A stretch of 64,000 nucleotides of DNA from UTCHB3 sp964625575 (lineage in GTDB: Bacteria > Bacteroidota > Ignavibacteria > Ignavibacteriales > Ignavibacteriaceae). Below the pieces are notes generated by a model. The model was not told the origin of the DNA. It saw nothing but the letters and a program-made list of their open reading frames with translations, and ran no database searches. Numbering within the stretch: position 1 is the first letter of the stretch; each line of letters starts with the position of its first letter. Both the position numbers and the translations under genes were made by a program. Below, piece after piece: positions 60,261 through 64,000 of this stretch. Location: NCBI GenBank assembly GCA_964625575.1, contig CAZVBQ010000001.1:310001-374000 (forward strand). The letters run 5' to 3'.

Positions 60261-61304
60261 CTATCTTTTAAAATCAAGTTTGAACTGCTCAATCACGGCT
60301 TTCGAGATGACCTCACCACCACCCGGTGCAAAATGGATCCCGTCTTTACCCCGTGCCCATACTTTCTTCCCCTCAAAACTGACGTACTCGGCATAATTCC
60401 CTTTTCCGTCACTCAGGATGTCTATCGTGGGAATAAACTTCCCGTTTTTGAAACGCCCTGTCTCCTCCTGATATATCTGTGTGAGTGCCTTCATCTTCTT
60501 GTCGAAGAATGGTGAAAGCATCGGAGGCATGCCGATCCAGTAGAATTTCGTACTGTAACCCGACATTTTAGTGGCGAAACTGTTCACTTTCCCGCGATAA
60601 ACACCGGTCCATGCATCGGTTCCGTACATAATATCCTTGCCGTCAATCCGGATACCCTGACCGTCGTTCGCGCCGATCATGATCACTATGAGATGAAATT
60701 TTTTTCCTTTACAAAGATCGTCAAGTTTTTTGAACCAGTCAAAATAATCCTGCCTTACAAGCCCGGTCGAGTTCTTTCCAAACATCGTGACCTCAACTCC
60801 CCCGGCTTCATTGAACTTCTTTTTCAGAACGTCACCCAAGCCAACGTTCAGCATTGAGTCACCTATCAGAAGTATCTGTAGTACCTCGCCCGGATCAATT
60901 TTTATCTCTTCCTCTTTTGGAAGTGCAGCCTGTGAGTCAACGCTCGCGACGAGCACCTTGTCGGTCTTGTCAACCAATTGCTCAAGCCAGGGATACTCTT
61001 TGGCTGAAAGATCCTTAACGGGATCACGGTCGAAAACTTCCCTGTAGCCAATACCCGCGAAATCCCTGAAACCACCACCAAGTGATGAGTTCAAATTAGT
61101 CCACGGCACTATCTTACAAACCGCGTAAACGGGCTCATAGACGGCCTCAAGCGTCTGCCGGGCACCACTTCCCTCATCCATCCGTTGAATCCGGGTCATC
61201 ACCTTTTGAGAATTGAGGAAGAAAATGATAACCGCGACGACCAGCATCATATTCATCACGGTTCCGGGTTTATACTCTCTGAATCTCTTCAAACCGCTCC
61301 TCAA
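60261..61304 (-). CDS. Membrane-anchored SGNH hydrolase (DUF459-like), MBOAT partner
   Basis: This 347-residue protein has an N-terminal membrane helix at about residues 15-32. The SGNH core is intact: G148-D-S150 nucleophile block, G211-A-N213-D oxyanion block, and D-G-I-H-F near 325-329 with the His. DUF459/AlgX-like SGNH proteins often transfer or remove acyl groups on extracytoplasmic sugars together with an MBOAT membrane acyltransferase. The MBOAT-like gene lies directly upstream with a four-base overlap. Confidence 0.83.
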   Translation of the reverse strand: MRSGLKRFREYKPGTVMNMMLVVAVIIFFLNSQKVMTRIQRMDEGSGARQTLEAVYEPVYAVCKIVPWTNLNSSLGGGFRDFAGIGYREVFDRDPVKDLSAKEYPWLEQLVDKTDKVLVASVDSQAALPKEEEIKIDPGEVLQILLIGDSMLNVGLGDVLKKKFNEAGGVEVTMFGKNSTGLVRQDYFDWFKKLDDLCKGKKFHLIVIMIGANDGQGIRIDGKDIMYGTDAWTGVYRGKVNSFATKMSGYSTKFYWIGMPPMLSPFFDKKMKALTQIYQEETGRFKNGKFIPTIDILSDGKGNYAEYVSFEGKKVWARGKDGIHFAPGGGEVISKAVIEQFKLDFKR

Positions 61305-62704
61305 AATGCGAAATGATTAAAATTGGGGAAGTTACCAATGGCAAGACTGCTTATTAAAACAACAGCAAAACCAATGATCACGGCCTGCGTCAGCGGATGA
61401 AGCCATGAAAGTTTCTCCACTATGTTTTCACTAATGCTCCAAGGCACAAACTGTATCGCGAACCCCCAAATGATCACCGTAAGAAGCAACGGATCAATGG
61501 TACTGCCACCGAAATTAAAACTGAAAAGAGTTCCAAGCACGTTAAAAGCATTGCCGGGGCTCTCCGCCCGAAGGAAAACAAGTATCAGCGATACCACGGT
61601 TACAGTCGCTATAACTTTTAGGTAGTGGGTGTAGACCTTTTTATCAGTCAGTATCACATCACCTCTTCCCCTTCCCGCTACAAGAATCACCCCCGCGAGT
61701 GCTCCGAGTATCAGGGCGTTCCAACCGGTTCCGTACCATAAGCCGCCAAGAAGGGCCGCGATGAAAAGATAAACCACACCCTGCCGGTTAGTTCCGGCTT
61801 TAAGCGGTCCTGTGATATACCGTTTCGCCCAATGAGTGAGAGTAAGGTTAAATCTTTCTAAAAAATCTCCTAACCCTGATGCTGTAAACGGCCTCTCAAA
61901 ATTCTCCGGCAGTGTGACTCCGAGAAGCAACGCGATTCCCCTTCCGGCGTCAAACAACCCGCTCAAATTCCAGTGAAATTGTAATGTGAATGCGAACACC
62001 GCCAACAAAGCGTCCGGTGAAGAATAAGAGCCGGGATCTGAGTAAACCGGATCAACCAGCCTCACTGCAAGATAGTTGGCGAGAACCATTTTCTTGAACA
62101 GCCCCCTGAGAATGTAATAAAAACCTCTCGAAGCATCTATCTTTTCAGATCTAACTGCACTGTTTAGTTGCGCTTGGAAGGCTGTATTGCTGACAAGCGG
62201 ACCCGCTACCAGCTTGGGGAAATAACCAATCAGCAGGAAGACGTCGACAAATGAAGGCTCCTCACCCGTGTCGCCTCTGAAAACATCAACTGTATAACCA
62301 ATTGCCTGAAGTGTAAAAAAGAGGACTCCGTAAGTCAGAAATCCATGAGCGGAAAAGAGGGAAAACGGATCGGAACCACCTCCACCCTGGATCATTTTTT
62401 CAATTCCTCCGGCGTAACCCGACTTTGCCGCCACGAGTATCAGAATATTGATGCCCAGCGCGGCTAAGAAAGCGTTCCGTCTCTCACCGGGCTCGTCTGA
62501 TCTGTAGATCATCCTGCTCAAATACCAGGTGGATGCACCCGAGATAATCAGGCAAAGCGCGAGGATCTTGCTCCCGTATCCAAGAAAAAGGATACCGGCA
62601 ATTATCAGTGTGTACTTCCGCGTTTGAGGCTGCTTTGTGGTTGACCAGTACGCGAAGAATACAATTAAAAGGAAAAATCCAAATTCAATGCTGTTAAATA
62701 GCAT
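61301..62704 (-). CDS. MBOAT-family membrane protein lacking the family histidines
   Basis: This 467-residue multipass protein is related to the AlgI/PatA/DltB O-acyltransferases. Family segments in order are G-V-L-F-F-T-L-Q-A-I-G-Y-x-V-D-V-F-R-G-D (126-145), Y-F-P-K-L-V-A-G-P-L (161-170), L-Q-F-H-W-N-L-S-G (241-249) and R-F-N-L-T-L-T-H-W (284-292). Where active members have R-W-H, W-H-G and a second H-G, this protein has R-F-N, W323-Y324-G and A-G, so the expected catalytic histidine is missing. It is coupled to the SGNH gene. It may be an inactive transport or scaffold version. Confidence 0.82.
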   Translation of the reverse strand: MLFNSIEFGFFLLIVFFAYWSTTKQPQTRKYTLIIAGILFLGYGSKILALCLIISGASTWYLSRMIYRSDEPGERRNAFLAALGINILILVAAKSGYAGGIEKMIQGGGGSDPFSLFSAHGFLTYGVLFFTLQAIGYTVDVFRGDTGEEPSFVDVFLLIGYFPKLVAGPLVSNTAFQAQLNSAVRSEKIDASRGFYYILRGLFKKMVLANYLAVRLVDPVYSDPGSYSSPDALLAVFAFTLQFHWNLSGLFDAGRGIALLLGVTLPENFERPFTASGLGDFLERFNLTLTHWAKRYITGPLKAGTNRQGVVYLFIAALLGGLWYGTGWNALILGALAGVILVAGRGRGDVILTDKKVYTHYLKVIATVTVVSLILVFLRAESPGNAFNVLGTLFSFNFGGSTIDPLLLTVIIWGFAIQFVPWSISENIVEKLSWLHPLTQAVIIGFAVVLISSLAIGNFPNFNHFAF

Positions 62705-62725
62705 TTATCGCTTTAGCAATTTGTA

Positions 62726-63688
62726 TCAGAACCTCCAACTGACATTCAGTTTCGGAATGAAATCAATATCCATCGCCGTGTTGATGATCTCAGGTGAAAC
62801 CCGCATGCTCATTGTAAGATTTTTGTTGAAAACCGCCGATGACCAAGCAGCCTCCGCGGCAGATAAAATGTGGTTCACAACAACAAATACAACAAATCGT
62901 GTGGAAGCGTTATAAAAATCGTTTGCTTCACCACGCATTTGGCTGTAACCAAGGAACATTGGTGTCAGATTCGCGTTGTACTCCGGTGTGTTATCATCAA
63001 GTTGATCTTTCCAGCCGTGATTATACTGGGGATACTTCCCTATCAATTCGTAGTATTGCTGCTCCCCGTAAGCAGGGAGTTTATGTGAAAACTTACTCTC
63101 AAGATGGTTCAATTCGCTCCACTTGACCCGCTCCCACGGTTTAAGGGAAGTGTTGGGGTCAATGGTTATGTTCCCGTCAGGCAATCCGAGCGAGGTTCTG
63201 TTCAGTAAAAGCCATTCGGCGTATTTAACAACGCTCCAGTTCTGATCCGCGTAACTCTGGAACTCGTTCGTCTTGTCATCACCTTTTTTATTGTAGATGA
63301 TGGCAGCAGTTATCAACCCGGCTTCAAGACCAAGGAAAATTGCCGACTTCCATATCTCGCCGTTATAAAACTGTCCGGCACCGGGAACAACTGCAGAAAG
63401 GAGAGTGGACAGAAATACAGATTTCTTCTCCGGTGATAAGTTGAGTTTTGCCTCAGGGCTCGCCTGGTAACGCTCCATCAAAAGCTTGGCATCGGTCTTC
63501 AAGTCACCTGTAAGTTCAATTTTCGATCCCTCGCTACTCGCCACTCCAAACTCGCCACTGATCCCGCCACTCGCTACTCCAAACTCGCTAATGATCCCGC
63601 CACTCACTACTCGCGACTCACTACTGACTTGAGCGAACACCGGAGCTGAAAAAACAAGAATATACGCGACTGCAAATATCTTTTTCAT
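62726..63688 (-). CDS. DUF5683-type exported membrane protein with tandem-repeat insertion
   Basis: This 320-residue protein has a signal peptide at residues 1-19 (M-K-K-I-F-A-V-A, cleavage near VFAQV), then an insertion of two 11-residue repeats (S-G-G-I-x-x-E-F-G-V-A), then a DUF5683-like domain with S-A-V-V-P-G-A-G-Q-F-Y-N-G-E near residues 100-113 and membrane helices around it. Start chosen at ATG 63688, which has AAAGGATT upstream; the longer frame from 63730 adds a second hydrophobic leader and lacks a ribosome site. It precedes the MBOAT-like gene by 21 bases. Confidence 0.8.
   Translation of the reverse strand: MKKIFAVAYILVFSAPVFAQVSSESRVVSGGIISEFGVASGGISGEFGVASSEGSKIELTGDLKTDAKLLMERYQASPEAKLNLSPEKKSVFLSTLLSAVVPGAGQFYNGEIWKSAIFLGLEAGLITAAIIYNKKGDDKTNEFQSYADQNWSVVKYAEWLLLNRTSLGLPDGNITIDPNTSLKPWERVKWSELNHLESKFSHKLPAYGEQQYYELIGKYPQYNHGWKDQLDDNTPEYNANLTPMFLGYSQMRGEANDFYNASTRFVVFVVVNHILSAAEAAWSSAVFNKNLTMSMRVSPEIINTAMDIDFIPKLNVSWRF
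63538..63603. repeat. Two tandem 33-base units inside the DUF5683 gene
   Basis: 63538-63570 and 63571-63603 are two 33-base units differing at three positions, bordered by partial, more decayed copies made of short ACTC/TACTC blocks. The unit length keeps the reading frame, giving the S-G-G-I-x-x-E-F-G-V-A peptide twice. Confidence 0.85.
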
Positions 63689-63698
63689 ATTGAATCCT

Positions 63699-64000
63699 TT
63701 AAAAATCGAAGCCAAAAAGTACGCCACCATAGAAATACCACTCTTTACCGTATTTTACCACTTCCCCGGTCTGAGCCATTTTCGTGACCTGATCGAAACC
63801 GTAGGCAGCAGAAAAGAAAACCGCCGTGGGGAAAAGATAAAACGAGTTTAGTGCCATTCTTAATTCCGCTCCCGCCCCTTTTACAAGATTGCCTGACTCG
63901 GCGAGATTGCCCGTCCAGGCGTTGCCAACGTCACCGAAGAATGAGAGGTACACCTTGTCAAGATAGAGATGTCCGAATTTATAGTCGATCTCCTTGAACA
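63699..64000 (-). CDS. C-terminal end of an outer-membrane barrel protein (cut by window edge)
   Basis: This leftward frame is open to the right edge (the GTG at 63953 is not the start, since in-frame codons continue to base 64000). About 100 residues are visible. They have alternating strand pattern with D-K-V-Y-L-S-F-F-G-D-V-G-N-A-W, A-G-A-E-L-R-M and P-T-A-V-F-F-S-A-A-Y-G-F-D segments, ending in F-G-F-D-F. The terminal Phe and this order fit the last strands of a surface-antigen (Omp85-like) or similar barrel. The full protein and its function lie outside the window. Confidence 0.72.
   Translation of the reverse strand, partial: FKEIDYKFGHLYLDKVYLSFFGDVGNAWTGNLAESGNLVKGAGAELRMALNSFYLFPTAVFFSAAYGFDQVTKMAQTGEVVKYGKEWYFYGGVLFGFDF

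Noticed and set aside
63538..63603. CRISPR array
   Set aside because: Units are tandem without spacers, only two are clear, and no cas genes are present.

Overview
The window reads as chromosomal sequence from a Gram-negative member of the Bacteroidota/Chlorobiota/Ignavibacteriota group, most likely an Ignavibacteria-type organism. The support is a secreted protein with a type IX secretion C-terminal domain carrying the QNYPNPFNP signature, a PorQ-like protein, the outer-membrane run uppS-bamA-ompH-ompH-lpxD, and promoter -7 boxes of the Bacteroidota form TAnnTTTG (often exactly TATATTTG). GC content looks moderate and genes are densely packed. I see no rRNA, CRISPR array, insertion sequence or prophage. 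No gene-free stretch exceeds 300 bases; the longest, just under 280 bases (30030-30319), contains a tRNA.

Layout. 1-10.7 kb: the 3' end of a SpoIIE-type phosphatase, then a tightly overlapping ion-homeostasis run: an antiporter-like protein, a 1503-residue antiporter fused to a P-loop ATPase, an MscS-like channel, a TrkH/KtrB potassium transporter, its TrkA/KtrA subunit, and a PLP-dependent threonine dehydratase-like enzyme. 10.7-16.8 kb: tRNA-Leu, trigger factor with a long His-rich tail, ClpP, a VWA/MoxR-type ATPase pair, and an orphan protein. 16.9-21.2 kb: a T9SS cargo protein, a lipoprotein and a YbaK deacylase. 21.2-30.2 kb: an S9 peptidase, a D-cysteine desulfhydrase-like enzyme, an MIO-type ammonia-lyase, HisRS, a hemolysin III protein, a pirin and tRNA-His. 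30.3-34.2 kb: two small exported proteins, a CBM20-esterase, QueE, QueD and TruA. 34.2-39.6 kb: the outer-membrane biogenesis operon. 39.7-41.2 kb: a self-contained lexA operon with two small companions. 41.3-44.9 kb: SurE, a VWA-type membrane protein and ComF. 44.9-49.4 kb: porQ-like, panD, a small exported protein, a LytR_C protein, rsfS and argS. 49.6-52.6 kb: an NMT1-like binding protein with a chemoreceptor. 52.6-63.7 kb: a long leftward run of DUF5683 protein, MBOAT-like, SGNH hydrolase, Der, a CoA-disulfide-reductase-like flavoprotein, a TPR protein, Rel, RuvX and a cyclic-nucleotide-gated channel. The right edge cuts the 3' end of an apparent outer-membrane barrel gene.

Best leads. 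(1) The tRNA-His has G1:U72 and A73 and no encoded G-1, and the HisRS 2 kb away lacks the usual motif-2 residues. This is the arrangement known from a Caulobacter-like subgroup of alphaproteobacteria. (2) The antiporter-ATPase fusion sits in a potassium/proton/mechanosensitive gene run. (3) A complete lexA operon has a palindrome built around the promoter -7 box and carries a stand-alone WYL-like protein plus an unrecognised small protein. (4) An MBOAT-family protein has lost the family histidines but keeps an SGNH partner. (5) Trigger factor has a metal-binding-type His tail. All functions are inferred from sequence patterns alone; no searches were run.
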